Source: CAZWCX01 sp964632945
GTDB lineage: Bacteria; Planctomycetota; MHYJ01; WSZJ01; CAZWCX01
Length of the DNA stretch: 64,000 bases
Assembly (NCBI GenBank): GCA_964632945.1
Contig: CAZWCX010000001.1
Location: forward strand, 106,106 to 170,105
Direction: 5' to 3'
Part shown: in pieces, positions 52,649-60,219 of the stretch
How positions within the stretch are numbered: the first letter of the stretch is position 1
Layout: each line of letters opens with the position of its first letter
The notes under the pieces: model-generated
What the model was told of the DNA's origin: nothing
The model's input: only the letters and a program-made list of their open reading frames with translations
The model's database searches: none
Position numbers and translations under genes: made by a program

Positions 52649-54046
52649 ATGGAAGAACAGCACTTCGACCTGGTCGTCATCGGCACCGGCCCCGGCGGGG
52701 AAGGCGCGGCCATGAAGGCCGCCAAGGAAGGCAAACGCGTCGCCTCCGTCGAACGGTTGCCCGAGGTGGGCGGATACTGCACCCACGCCGGAACCATCCC
52801 GAGCAAGTCGCTCCGCCACGCCGTGCAGAGCCTCATGGACATCCTGTCCAGCCCGCTCTTCCGCGCGATGAACCGCGACTTCCGCCCCTCCTTCCAGGAG
52901 CTGCTCCGGCACGCCGAAAGCGTCATCCGACGCCAGGTCGCCCTCCGCACCGGTTTCTACGAGCGCAACCGCGTTCCCCTGATCCTCGGCGACGCGCGCT
53001 TCCTCGACCCGCACACCCTCGAAGTGCGGCAACCCAAAGGGGCGCACGAAATCCTCAACGCCTCGGCCTTCGTGATCGCAACCGGATCCCGCCCCTACCG
53101 GCCGAACGACGTGGACTTCAACCACCCCCGCATCTACGACAGCAACACGATCCTGCGCATGCAGCAAGATCCGCAGTCCATCACGGTGTACGGCGCGGGC
53201 GTCATCGGCTGCGAGTACGCCTCCATCTTCCGCCAGTTCGGCGTCAAGGTGAACCTCATCAACTCCCGCTCCAAGTTGCTGGAGTTCCTCGACGATGAGA
53301 TCATCGACGCCCTGTCCTACCACCTGCGCGACCAGGGCGTCATCATCCGCCACAACGAGGAGTACTCGTCGGTCGACACCGATGAGGAGGGCGTGTACCT
53401 CAACCTGAAGTCGGGCAAGCGTCTTCGCACGGATGCCCTGCTGTGGGCCAACGGCCGCACCGGCAACTCCGATGCGCTCGGCCTGGAGGCGGTCGGCCTG
53501 AAGGCGGACCAGCGCGGCAACCTGCGGGTCAACGAGTCCTACCAGACCGACGTTCCGCACATCTACGCCGTCGGCGACATCGTCGGCTTCCCCGCCCTCG
53601 CCAGCGCCGCGTACGATCAGGGACGCTTCGCGGCCACTCACTTCGTCTTCGGCAAGTGCGATATCCGCCTCGTCAAGGACCTCCCGATCGGAATCTACAC
53701 CAGCCCCGAAATCTCCAGCGTGGGCAAGACCGAGCGCGAACTCACCGACGAGAGGATCCCCTACGAAGTCGGTCACGCCTTCTTCAAGAGCCTCGCCCGC
53801 GCGCAGATTACCGGCCAGACCGTGGGCATGCTCAAGCTCCTCTTCCATCGGGAGACGCTTCAGATCCTCGGCATCCATTGCTTCGGAAAAGAGGCCGCGG
53901 AAATCGTCCACATCGGACAGGCCATCCTCGCGCAGCCGGTCGAACACAACTCGCTCCACTACTTCATCAACACGACCTTCAACTACCCCACCATGGCGGA
54001 GGCCTACCGCGTCGCCGCCCTCAACGGGCTGAATCGGGTCTATTGA
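52649..54046 (+). CDS. sthA: soluble pyridine nucleotide transhydrogenase
   Basis: A 465-residue flavoprotein, the length of the known enzyme (about 466). The N-terminal FAD-binding motif is VVIGTGPGGEGAA; the region replacing the disulphide of related reductases is GGYCTHAGTIPSKSLRHAV, in which one redox Cys is missing as in SthA. The NAD(P)-binding motif is YGAGVIGCEYASIF and the second FAD motif IYAVGDIVGFPAL. SthA reoxidises NADPH with NAD+. It stands alone, about 100 bases after the DUF4340 gene. No strong ribosome binding site was seen before the ATG. Confidence 0.94.
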   Translation: MEEQHFDLVVIGTGPGGEGAAMKAAKEGKRVASVERLPEVGGYCTHAGTIPSKSLRHAVQSLMDILSSPLFRAMNRDFRPSFQELLRHAESVIRRQVALRTGFYERNRVPLILGDARFLDPHTLEVRQPKGAHEILNASAFVIATGSRPYRPNDVDFNHPRIYDSNTILRMQQDPQSITVYGAGVIGCEYASIFRQFGVKVNLINSRSKLLEFLDDEIIDALSYHLRDQGVIIRHNEEYSSVDTDEEGVYLNLKSGKRLRTDALLWANGRTGNSDALGLEAVGLKADQRGNLRVNESYQTDVPHIYAVGDIVGFPALASAAYDQGRFAATHFVFGKCDIRLVKDLPIGIYTSPEISSVGKTERELTDERIPYEVGHAFFKSLARAQITGQTVGMLKLLFHRETLQILGIHCFGKEAAEIVHIGQAILAQPVEHNSLHYFINTTFNYPTMAEAYRVAALNGLNRVY

Positions 54047-54108
54047 CCTCCCGGAAAAATATCTTTCCGAATCCGCCTAAGAAACTCCGTCCCGGCCCGA
54101 CGTATCGC

Positions 54109-54140
54109 TTGCCTGCGCGAAAGAAAACGAGGCAGGCAAA
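54109..54140. promoter_or_regulatory. inverted repeat upstream of the pilin gene
   Basis: TTGCCTGC (54109-54116) and GCAGGCAA (54133-54140) form an eight-base-pair stem with a 16-base loop. A second hairpin, GGCCCC-GCGC-GGGGCC, lies at 54166-54181. They may be the end of the sthA message or an attenuator before the pilin gene. Confidence 0.3.
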
Positions 54141-54218
54141 AGGGAAACGAGGGACGGTGAACAAGGCCCCGCGCGGGGCCCCCTCCCCACCAGAACCCGA
54201 ACCCACACGGAGGCACCC

Positions 54219-54488
54219 ATGAGCGCCCGATTCTCCCGCGTCTTCGACCGCAATTTCCGCCGCGTCCAGGCCCAAGGGATGACCGAGTACATCATCGTCG
54301 TGTCGCTGGTGGCCATCGCCTGCATCACCGCGGTCACGGTCTTCGGCCAGAAGATCTCCCGGCTGATCTCCGCCGCGGTCCGGTCGCTGGACAACGGCGC
54401 GCCCCAGAATTCGGAGGCCTCCCAGGTCGACCTCGTCAACACCGAAACGACCCTCAAGAACCTCGAGAATGCCGGCGGCGGGAGCTAA
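54219..54488 (+). CDS. Flp-like pilin
   Basis: An 89-residue protein with a basic N-terminus and the Flp-type core QGMTEYIIVVSLVAIACITA (residues 20-39), where a prepilin peptidase would cut before or near MTEY and Glu at the fifth position helps assembly. The C-terminal half (about 40-89) reads VTVFGQKISRLISAAVRSLD and ends in a Gly-rich tail. Flp pilins assemble into tight-adherence pili; no tad genes are adjacent. It is flanked by a clear terminator and has a good ribosome binding site, consistent with a highly expressed single gene. The C-terminal half is strikingly similar to a segment of the alpha-2-macroglobulin at 8673-8822. Confidence 0.85.
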   Translation: MSARFSRVFDRNFRRVQAQGMTEYIIVVSLVAIACITAVTVFGQKISRLISAAVRSLDNGAPQNSEASQVDLVNTETTLKNLENAGGGS

Positions 54489-54518
54489 CTCCCCGGCGCC
54501 GACACAGCGCAGCCCAGT

Positions 54519-54554
54519 GCGCGGGAAGGCCCCCCTTCCCGCGCTACTTTTTTC
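54519..54554 (+). terminator. intrinsic terminator of the pilin gene
   Basis: GCGCGGGAAGG and CCTTCCCGCGC form a perfect eleven-base-pair stem with a four-base loop, followed by TACTTTTTTCTCC. This is the clearest Rho-independent terminator in the window. Confidence 0.92.
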
Positions 54555-54685
54555 TCCTATGCCTCGATCCGGTTCTGGCGGATGGATTTCATCGACCCTT
54601 CCGGATTCGAGCGCCTTTTCACGCCGGGATCTGGTACGATCATCTTTGAACCCCCATGAGAACGCCGGGAAGGTGTTTGTCGCCT

Positions 54686-54716
54686 GTCACGATTGTCACG
54701 TGAGTCACGATCGTGC
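54686..54716. promoter_or_regulatory. three tandem GTCACG repeats, operator candidate
   Basis: Three nine-base units, GTCACGATT, GTCACGTGA and GTCACGATC, lie head to tail at 54686-54712, and CACGATCGTG (54707-54716) is a palindrome. They end about 48 bases before the first HTH-receiver gene. The position and regular nine-base spacing suggest a binding site for its product. A single GTCACG also occurs before the paralogue (55416-55421). Confidence 0.45.
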
Positions 54717-54764
54717 ATTTTGAGGTACAGGCGATCCGGAGTTCCTGCAAGGGAGGCGTAAGAC

Positions 54765-55364
54765 ATGTTGTGGAAGGAACAGCTGACCACGTCCGAGGCG
54801 GGGGAATGGTGCGGAGTGAGTTTCCGCACGGTGTTGAGGTGGATCGAGCGTGGCCAATTGAAGGCACACAAACTCCCCGGCCGGGGAGACCACCGGATTG
54901 CCGTCGACGACTTCCAGGACTTCCTCACGCGACACGAGTTGCCGGTTCCCAATCCGATCGACCGCAATTCCACACGCGTACTCATCGTCGAGGATGAAGA
55001 GGATGGGGCGACCCTGATCGGGGAGACACTACGGATTGTGGGGTACGAGACAGCCTCCACCACGGAAGGGTTCTCCGCGGGTGCCCGCATGATCTCGTTC
55101 CGGCCCGACGTCATCACCCTGGATCTCCACATGCCCGGACTCAATGGGCTCCAGATTATCCAATTCATCCGGAGCATGCGGCAGTTTCTTCAGACGAGAA
55201 TCCTGGTCATTTCGGGCTTGAAGGAGTCCGAACTGCGGCAGGCACGGTCCCTCGGGGCCGACGACGTGATTTCCAAGCCGATCGACTTGAACCTCCTGAA
55301 ACTCAAGGTTGCCGCCCTTGCGCTCCGAAAGGTCAAGAGGGCGAGCGCACCCCAGTTCGTCTAG
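54765..55364 (+). CDS. excisionase-type HTH fused to response-regulator receiver domain
   Basis: A 199-residue regulator. Residues about 4-55 form a MerR/excisionase-type helix-turn-helix (TTSEAGEWCGVSFRTVLRWI, then KLPGRGDHRIAV). Residues 65-190 form a receiver domain with acidic pocket VEDEED, phospho-acceptor Asp in TLDLHMPGLNG, Ser in VISG and Lys in SKPID. DNA-binding precedes the receiver, the reverse of most response regulators. GGGAGG precedes the ATG. No histidine kinase is adjacent. The paralogue downstream shares the whole layout, so the pair probably arose by duplication and may form a cascade or heterodimer. Confidence 0.9.
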   Translation: MLWKEQLTTSEAGEWCGVSFRTVLRWIERGQLKAHKLPGRGDHRIAVDDFQDFLTRHELPVPNPIDRNSTRVLIVEDEEDGATLIGETLRIVGYETASTTEGFSAGARMISFRPDVITLDLHMPGLNGLQIIQFIRSMRQFLQTRILVISGLKESELRQARSLGADDVISKPIDLNLLKLKVAALALRKVKRASAPQFV

Positions 55365-55380
55365 ACGGTCCCCGGGCCCC

Positions 55381-55403
55381 GGGGCCGGCCCCAAACCGGC
55401 CCC
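55381..55403 (+). terminator. GC hairpin between the two HTH-receiver genes
   Basis: GGGGCCGG and CCGGCCCC form an eight-base-pair stem with a seven-base loop, 17 bases after the first gene. No T-tract follows, so it may be a weak or Rho-assisted end. Confidence 0.35.
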
Positions 55404-55501
55404 TGCGGCCGGGATGTCACGCCCGATGCCCCGGAGGGCATGCCCGACGCGGTGGGTGGAGCCGGACGGCGGGGGGGCGAACGGAAGGCGATGTCCGCAT
55501 C

Positions 55502-56101
55502 ATGAAGGGTCAGGGAGTCCTCACCACCGGCGAAGCCGCGCAGTTCTGCGGAGTCAGTTTTCGAACCGTCTTGCGCTGGATCGAGCGTGGCAGGATCCGG
55601 GCCTACAAACTGCCCGGCAGGGGCGACCATCGCATCCGCATCGAGGACTTCCTCGAGTTCCTCAAGCTCCACGACATGCCCCTGCCCCCAGCCTACCGTG
55701 AGGCCAAGCGGCGGATCCTGGTCGTGGATGATGACCCGGCCACCGTCCGCCTCCTGGAAGAAATCCTACGGCAGGCCGGATACGAGCCCATCACCGCGCA
55801 GAATGGCTTCTCCGCCGGCGCGCAGCTCCTCTCCGCCCTCCCGGATGCGATCACCCTCGACCTCTTCATGCCCGGCCTCGCCGGCGAGGACGTCATCCGT
55901 TGCGTCCGCAGCATGCCGCAGGTTCGGCACACGCGGATCCTGGTCGTCTCCGCACTCTCGCGCGAGCAACTCGACAATGCCTTGACGCTGGGGGCCGACG
56001 ACGCCATCGGCAAGCCGGTCGATCCGGACTTGCTCCTGCGCAAACTGCGAACGCTCCTCGGTGCGAGCGCCGGCACCTCCCCCCGCCCCGGCCGGTCGTG
56101 A
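55502..56101 (+). CDS. second excisionase-type HTH-receiver regulator
   Basis: A 199-residue paralogue of the preceding gene with the same domain order. The DNA-binding part (LTTGEAAQFCGVSFRTVLRW, KLPGRGDHRIRI) is nearly identical in the recognition helix, FRTVLRWIERG, so both probably bind the same site. The receiver part has VVDDDP, phospho-acceptor Asp in TLDLFMPGLAG, Ser in VVSAL and Lys in GKPVD. The receiver halves are more different from each other than the HTH halves, which points to different input signals with a shared target. The ATG is not preceded by a good ribosome binding site. The tail is Pro/Arg-rich. Confidence 0.9.
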   Translation: MKGQGVLTTGEAAQFCGVSFRTVLRWIERGRIRAYKLPGRGDHRIRIEDFLEFLKLHDMPLPPAYREAKRRILVVDDDPATVRLLEEILRQAGYEPITAQNGFSAGAQLLSALPDAITLDLFMPGLAGEDVIRCVRSMPQVRHTRILVVSALSREQLDNALTLGADDAIGKPVDPDLLLRKLRTLLGASAGTSPRPGRS

Positions 56102-56212
56102 CGCCTTCCCCCCCGGACGGATCCACCCTCCCCCCATCCGGTCCCGACCGCACCGCCCACCGCCCCCAATCTGCCGCACGCCCGCCACGCGCGCCTTCTT
56201 GCCGGATTCCCC

Positions 56213-56242
56213 TTGCAGCGGGACTGCGCAACTCGATAGAGT
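56213..56242 (+). promoter_or_regulatory. promoter candidate of the ferredoxin-like gene
   Basis: TTGCAG and TAGAGT with an 18-base spacer, 31 bases before the ATG at 56273. The overlapping GATAGA at 16 bases is an alternative -10. Confidence 0.35.
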
Positions 56243-56272
56243 GGCTCATATTCAAGCGCTGGAGCCTCCTTC

Positions 56273-56605
56273 ATGAGCGGCGCCGCCAAGCCCGACTACC
56301 TGGACACCTTCGAACGCACCTTCCCGATCCGCATCCTCGGCGCTGCGTTCGAGGTCCCCGACAACAACACGGTCCTCCGCATCCTCCAGCATCTGGAACT
56401 CGAGCGCGGCGCCTTCGAACTCAGCTACAAGGACTTCTGCTGGAACGCAGACTGCCAGAACTGCAAGTTCCGATTCCTCGATCCCGCAAGCGGCCAGGAA
56501 TGCGACGCCCTCGCCTGCTCCACGCGGGCCGTGGAAGGAATGTCCGTGGTCCGTCTCCCGTGGCCGGTCCGGAGCCTCTCGGCCACGCCGGACCCGACCC
56601 GCTGA
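56273..56605 (+). CDS. small [2Fe-2S] ferredoxin-like protein
   Basis: A 110-residue protein with Cys56-x4-Cys61-x2-Cys64 and a later Cys82 in ALACSTRAVEGMSV, the spacing and end motif of plant-type [2Fe-2S] ferredoxins and of the SdhB N-terminal domain. An extra Cys77 is nearby. The N-terminal part (about 15-50) has the beta-grasp-like start ILGAAFEVPDNNTVLRIL. Such proteins carry electrons in the cytoplasm. No redox partner is adjacent; the neighbours are regulators and a LON-domain protein. Family call is by cysteine pattern only. Confidence 0.6.
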   Translation: MSGAAKPDYLDTFERTFPIRILGAAFEVPDNNTVLRILQHLELERGAFELSYKDFCWNADCQNCKFRFLDPASGQECDALACSTRAVEGMSVVRLPWPVRSLSATPDPTR

Positions 56606-56639
56606 CGACCGGAGGCACGGCCCCTGGCCTCTCATTTCT

Positions 56640-56668
56640 TTGACAGTGGCGAGACCGGGTGCTAGCCT
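56640..56668 (+). promoter_or_regulatory. promoter candidate of the LON-domain gene
   Basis: A perfect TTGACA and TAGCCT with a 17-base spacer, 35 bases before ATG 56704. It supports that start over an ATG-like start at 56659, which would lie within the promoter. Confidence 0.55.
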
Positions 56669-56703
56669 TACTCCTCGCCTCGGGCCAGGATGGGAGTGCA
56701 GCC

Positions 56704-57393
56704 ATGTCCGACGCGGTCGAACCGCCGCCCTCCGGCTGGGTGCCCCTTTTCCCGCTGCCGGACGTGGTCTTTTTCCCTCACACGCTCCTTCCGCTCCACA
56801 TCTTTGAACCGCGCTACCGCCGCATGTTGGAAGACGCGCTCGCGGGGGACCGCTTGATCGTGATGGCGCTGCTCCAGGACGGCTGGGAGGGGGATTACGA
56901 GGGTCGTCCGGCGGTTCACCCGGTCGGGTGCATGGGGAAGATCACCCGGGAGCAGCCCTTGCCGGACGGGCGCTGGAACATCATCCTGATCGGCGTCGCG
57001 CGCGTGCGCCTGTGCGAGGAGCGATCGGATCGGCCCTACCGGCAGGTCCGGATCGAGATCCTGCCGGATCGGGAGGTTTCCCTCTCCGACGAGGATCGAA
57101 CGTCCGCCCGACAGGATCTGATCCGAACGTTCCTGGATCAGGCCCGACGGGAGGGCAAGCCGGCGGAGGCCCTGCAGCCGGCGCTGCAGAACATCGAAGA
57201 CCTGGGAATCCTGACGGACGTGATCGCGTCGGCCCTTCCCCTGCCCGTCGAGGACCGACGGATCTTGCTCGAAGAGACGGATCCGCTCGAGCGGGTTCGA
57301 AGGCTCGGTGAGTACCTGGGGCGGGTCGGCGCCCGGGCGCGCGAAGTGCGACCGCACCGGCTTCCCTATCCCCCGCCCCTGAGCGACAACTGA
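56704..57393 (+). CDS. LON N-terminal substrate-binding domain protein
   Basis: A 229-residue protein consisting only of the LON substrate-recognition domain. It starts with VPLFPLPDVVFFPHTLLPLH and IFEPRYRRML, the conserved opening of this family, and continues with GCMGKITREQPLPDGRWNII. The ATPase and protease domains of Lon are absent. Stand-alone LON-domain proteins are widespread and of uncertain role; regulating proteolysis or binding unfolded proteins are possibilities. GGGAG precedes ATG 56704. The aldehyde dehydrogenase gene follows after 18 bases, so they may be co-transcribed. Confidence 0.88.
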   Translation: MSDAVEPPPSGWVPLFPLPDVVFFPHTLLPLHIFEPRYRRMLEDALAGDRLIVMALLQDGWEGDYEGRPAVHPVGCMGKITREQPLPDGRWNIILIGVARVRLCEERSDRPYRQVRIEILPDREVSLSDEDRTSARQDLIRTFLDQARREGKPAEALQPALQNIEDLGILTDVIASALPLPVEDRRILLEETDPLERVRRLGEYLGRVGARAREVRPHRLPYPPPLSDN

Positions 57394-57411
57394 TCGTTTG
57401 AGAGGCCGTGA

Positions 57412-59070
57412 ATGGACCGCGACCTGGAAGCGCTGAACGAAGTTCGAACTCTGGTCCGCCAGGCCAAGGCGGCGCAGGCGGAGCTCGAGAAGCTCACCCA
57501 GGAACAGGTGGACCGGATTTGCGCCGCGATGGCGCAGGCCGGCTTCGCCGCGGCCGCGGACCTGGCGCGGCTTGCGGTCGAAGAGACAGGGATGGGGACC
57601 GTTCCGGGCAAGACGATCAAGAATCAGTTCAACACGCAGGATCTCTGGGAGGCGATCAAGGACCTGAAGTCGGTGGGCGTAATCTCCCGCGACGACGCCC
57701 GGCGGGTCTACGAGATTGCGGAACCGGCGGGGATCGTCGCGGGGATCATCCCGTGCACGAATCCGACTTCCACCGCGCTGTTCAAGGGGATCATCAGCCT
57801 CAAGTCGCGAAACGCGATCATCATCAGCCCGCATCCGCGGGCGGTAAAGTGCATCACCGAGACGGTGAATCTGATGATGAAGGCCGCGATCGGGGCCGGA
57901 TGTCCGGCGCACGCGATCACCTGTCTGTCGATCCCGATGATCGAGGCCACCCAGGAGCTGATGAAGCACCCCGACGTACGCGTGATTCTCGCCACCGGCG
58001 GCTCCGGGCTTGTTCGCGCCGCGTACAGCGCGGGGAAGCCCGCTTACGGGGTCGGACCGGGAAACGTTCCGGTCTATATCGACAAGAGCGCGAACGTCGC
58101 GGAGGCGGTCGCCAACATCATCGCCTCGGTCACGTTCGACAACGGCACCGTCTGCGCTTCCGAGCAGGCGGTGGTGACTTTGCAGTCGATGCGACAGCAG
58201 GTGATGGACGAATTCCGGCGCCAGGGGGGGTACTTCGCCACGCCGGAGGAGACCCGGAAGCTCAACCCCGTGTGCACCGCGGGTCCGATCATGAATCCCG
58301 GGGCGGTAGGTCTGAGCGCGCTGAAGATCGCGGAGAAGGCGGGGATCGCCGCGCCGGCGAACACGACCGTGCTCATCGCAGAACTCGAGGGCGTGGGCCG
58401 GTCCTGGCCGCTGTCGATGGAGAAGCTGATGCCGGTCCTGGCCTTCTACGCCGAGCCCACGGCCGAGGCGGCCCTCGCCCGCTGCGCGGAGGTGCTCGAG
58501 TACGACGGCAAGGGGCACTCGTTCTGCATCCACTCCACGGATGAGCGCCAGATTCAGCAGTTCTGCGCCGCCTTGCCCTCGTTCCGGATCATGGTGAACA
58601 CCGGCACGACCCAGGGGGCGATCGGTTTGACCACCGGCTTGTTCCCGAGCATGAGCCTCGGATGCGGCACGGTGGCGGGCAACATCACCTCGGACAACAT
58701 CCACCCGCGCCATCTGATCAACATCAAGCGACTGGCATACGGCCGATCCGTGGCCTCCGTGGCCGGAAAGTACGGCGCGCCCGCGGCGGCGGCTTCCGCC
58801 GCAACCGCCCCGGCGGCGCCCACGGGCTATCCCTGGGCTCAGGCCGGCGCTGAGTTCCCCCGCTTCTACTCCCCGCTGGCCAGCCCCGCCGCCGATCGCG
58901 GCGCGGCCCCGGCCGCGGCGCCCTTCGGGGGTGTGCCCGCCGGCCACGTGCTCTCCCGCGACGAGATCCGCGTGATCGTGGCCACCAGCCGGGTCGCGCC
59001 CCGCACGCACCCCTGTCCCGTAACCTCTTGCCCGGAGCATGGCAAGACCGCCTGCACGGGATGTGGATGA
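57412..59070 (+). CDS. acylating aldehyde dehydrogenase with Cys-rich C-terminal tail
   Basis: A 552-residue enzyme that oxidises an aldehyde to acyl-CoA with NAD+. Residues 1-about 450 match the AdhE N-terminal/EutE/PduP family: GIVAGIIPCTNPTST, ATGGSGLVRAAYSAGKPAYG, catalytic Cys248 in DNGTVCASEQAVV and GTVAGNITSDNIHP. The last 100 residues are an Ala/Pro-rich linker, an amphipathic stretch (LSRDEIRVIVATSR) like encapsulation peptides of bacterial microcompartments, and a Cys-rich end (HPCPVTSCPEHGKTACTGCG). No shell genes are in the window. It lies 18 bases after the LON-domain gene. The physiological aldehyde cannot be read; acetaldehyde or propionaldehyde are usual. Confidence 0.88.
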   Translation: MDRDLEALNEVRTLVRQAKAAQAELEKLTQEQVDRICAAMAQAGFAAAADLARLAVEETGMGTVPGKTIKNQFNTQDLWEAIKDLKSVGVISRDDARRVYEIAEPAGIVAGIIPCTNPTSTALFKGIISLKSRNAIIISPHPRAVKCITETVNLMMKAAIGAGCPAHAITCLSIPMIEATQELMKHPDVRVILATGGSGLVRAAYSAGKPAYGVGPGNVPVYIDKSANVAEAVANIIASVTFDNGTVCASEQAVVTLQSMRQQVMDEFRRQGGYFATPEETRKLNPVCTAGPIMNPGAVGLSALKIAEKAGIAAPANTTVLIAELEGVGRSWPLSMEKLMPVLAFYAEPTAEAALARCAEVLEYDGKGHSFCIHSTDERQIQQFCAALPSFRIMVNTGTTQGAIGLTTGLFPSMSLGCGTVAGNITSDNIHPRHLINIKRLAYGRSVASVAGKYGAPAAAASAATAPAAPTGYPWAQAGAEFPRFYSPLASPAADRGAAPAAAPFGGVPAGHVLSRDEIRVIVATSRVAPRTHPCPVTSCPEHGKTACTGCG

Positions 59071-59156
59071 GCCCCGGCCCGCCGCCCGTCCACGGCACGG
59101 CCGCACCCTCGGGCCAACGAATACCACGAATCTTCCTACGGCGCGCGGCTACCCGA

Positions 59157-59184
59157 TTGACGAATCTCCGGCGCGGCCGATAAT
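59157..59184 (+). promoter_or_regulatory. strong promoter candidate of the hydrolase gene
   Basis: TTGACG and GATAAT (each 5 of 6 consensus bases) with a 16-base spacer. Transcription near 59191 supports the ATG at 59228 and excludes a start at 59039. Confidence 0.6.
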
Positions 59185-59227
59185 GACGTTGTGGGCGTCC
59201 CACCCTCCGGTCGTTTCGAGGGAACCC

Positions 59228-60178
59228 ATGTTTTTTTCCCGGATGCAACGCGGCCCGGCCTCGGCCGTGCCCTGGAATCGCGAGCGCCTGCGACGCGACG
59301 CCGCGGGACAGCAGCGTTTCATCGAAGTCGCCGGACGGCGCCTTTGCTACTGGGAATCGGGTCAGGGTCGACCCCTCGTCCTGCTTCATGGGCTCGGCGG
59401 TTCGGCATTCGACTGGCGCCACCAGATCGACCCGCTGGCCGCTGCGGGCTACCGGGTACTTGCCTTCGATCTCCTCGGGGCCGGGCTCTCCGACAAGCCC
59501 GCGAACGCCGACTACTCCCTGCGCGCCCAGGCGGACCTCGTCAAAGGCGCGCTCGACCGCCTCGGCATTCCGCTCGCCGTCTTCGGCGGGAACTCCTTCG
59601 GCGGCGGAGTCAGCCTGATTTTCGCGCAACTCTTCCCGGAGTGCGTCGACGGACTGATCCTGATCGACAGCGTCTGCTATCGTCAGCATCTTCCCGAGTT
59701 CGTCCACCTCTTCCGCGTGCCCGTGCTTCCGCGCGTGCTCGCCGGCACGATCCCGACACGGCCGATCACGCAGATGGTCCTCTGGACCGCCTTCGGCAAT
59801 GCCCACGGAGTTCCCGAGGACCTCATCAACGACTACGTTCTCGAGGTGAGCATCCCCGACCGGAAGCTCGGGCTCGTGTGGACGGCGCGGGATCTGATTC
59901 CCCGTGACGCCCATCACTTCGAGGCGGGGATCCGAAAGATCCGCACCCCCGCGCTGATCCTGTGGGGGGAGATGGACTCGATTATCCCCTCACGCCTCGC
60001 GCTCCGGCTGCAGAAGGACCTGGTCGGCTCGGAATTGACCGTGTACGAGCGGTTGGGCCACATCCCGCACCAGGAGGCCCCCGCCGTCGTGAACCGGCGG
60101 ATCCTTGGTTTCCTCGCCGGGCGCTACGCGCGCGGCGGCGCGAGGGTGCGCCGGGCCGCGATGCGGCCCAAGCCCTGA
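59228..60178 (+). CDS. alpha/beta hydrolase
   Basis: A 316-residue protein of the epoxide-hydrolase/haloperoxidase-like group. The oxyanion-hole motif is LLHGLGGSAFDW, the nucleophile elbow GGNSFGGG (Ser), the acid Asp in LWGEMDSIIP and the base His in RLGHIPHQEAP. A lid of helices (about residues 160-235) lies between. There is no signal peptide. GAGGGAA precedes the ATG and a strong promoter lies just upstream. It is convergent with the spermidine-synthase-like gene (41 bases apart). Substrate unknown; lipid or ester hydrolysis are the usual roles. Confidence 0.9.
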   Translation: MFFSRMQRGPASAVPWNRERLRRDAAGQQRFIEVAGRRLCYWESGQGRPLVLLHGLGGSAFDWRHQIDPLAAAGYRVLAFDLLGAGLSDKPANADYSLRAQADLVKGALDRLGIPLAVFGGNSFGGGVSLIFAQLFPECVDGLILIDSVCYRQHLPEFVHLFRVPVLPRVLAGTIPTRPITQMVLWTAFGNAHGVPEDLINDYVLEVSIPDRKLGLVWTARDLIPRDAHHFEAGIRKIRTPALILWGEMDSIIPSRLALRLQKDLVGSELTVYERLGHIPHQEAPAVVNRRILGFLAGRYARGGARVRRAAMRPKP

Positions 60179-60219
60179 CCCGGCAGCGGCGCAGTCCGTG
60201 ACGGAGGCGCCGGCTCCGG

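Noticed and set aside
57412..59070. A microcompartment operon
   Set aside because: Only the aldehyde dehydrogenase is present; no shell protein or partner enzymes flank it.
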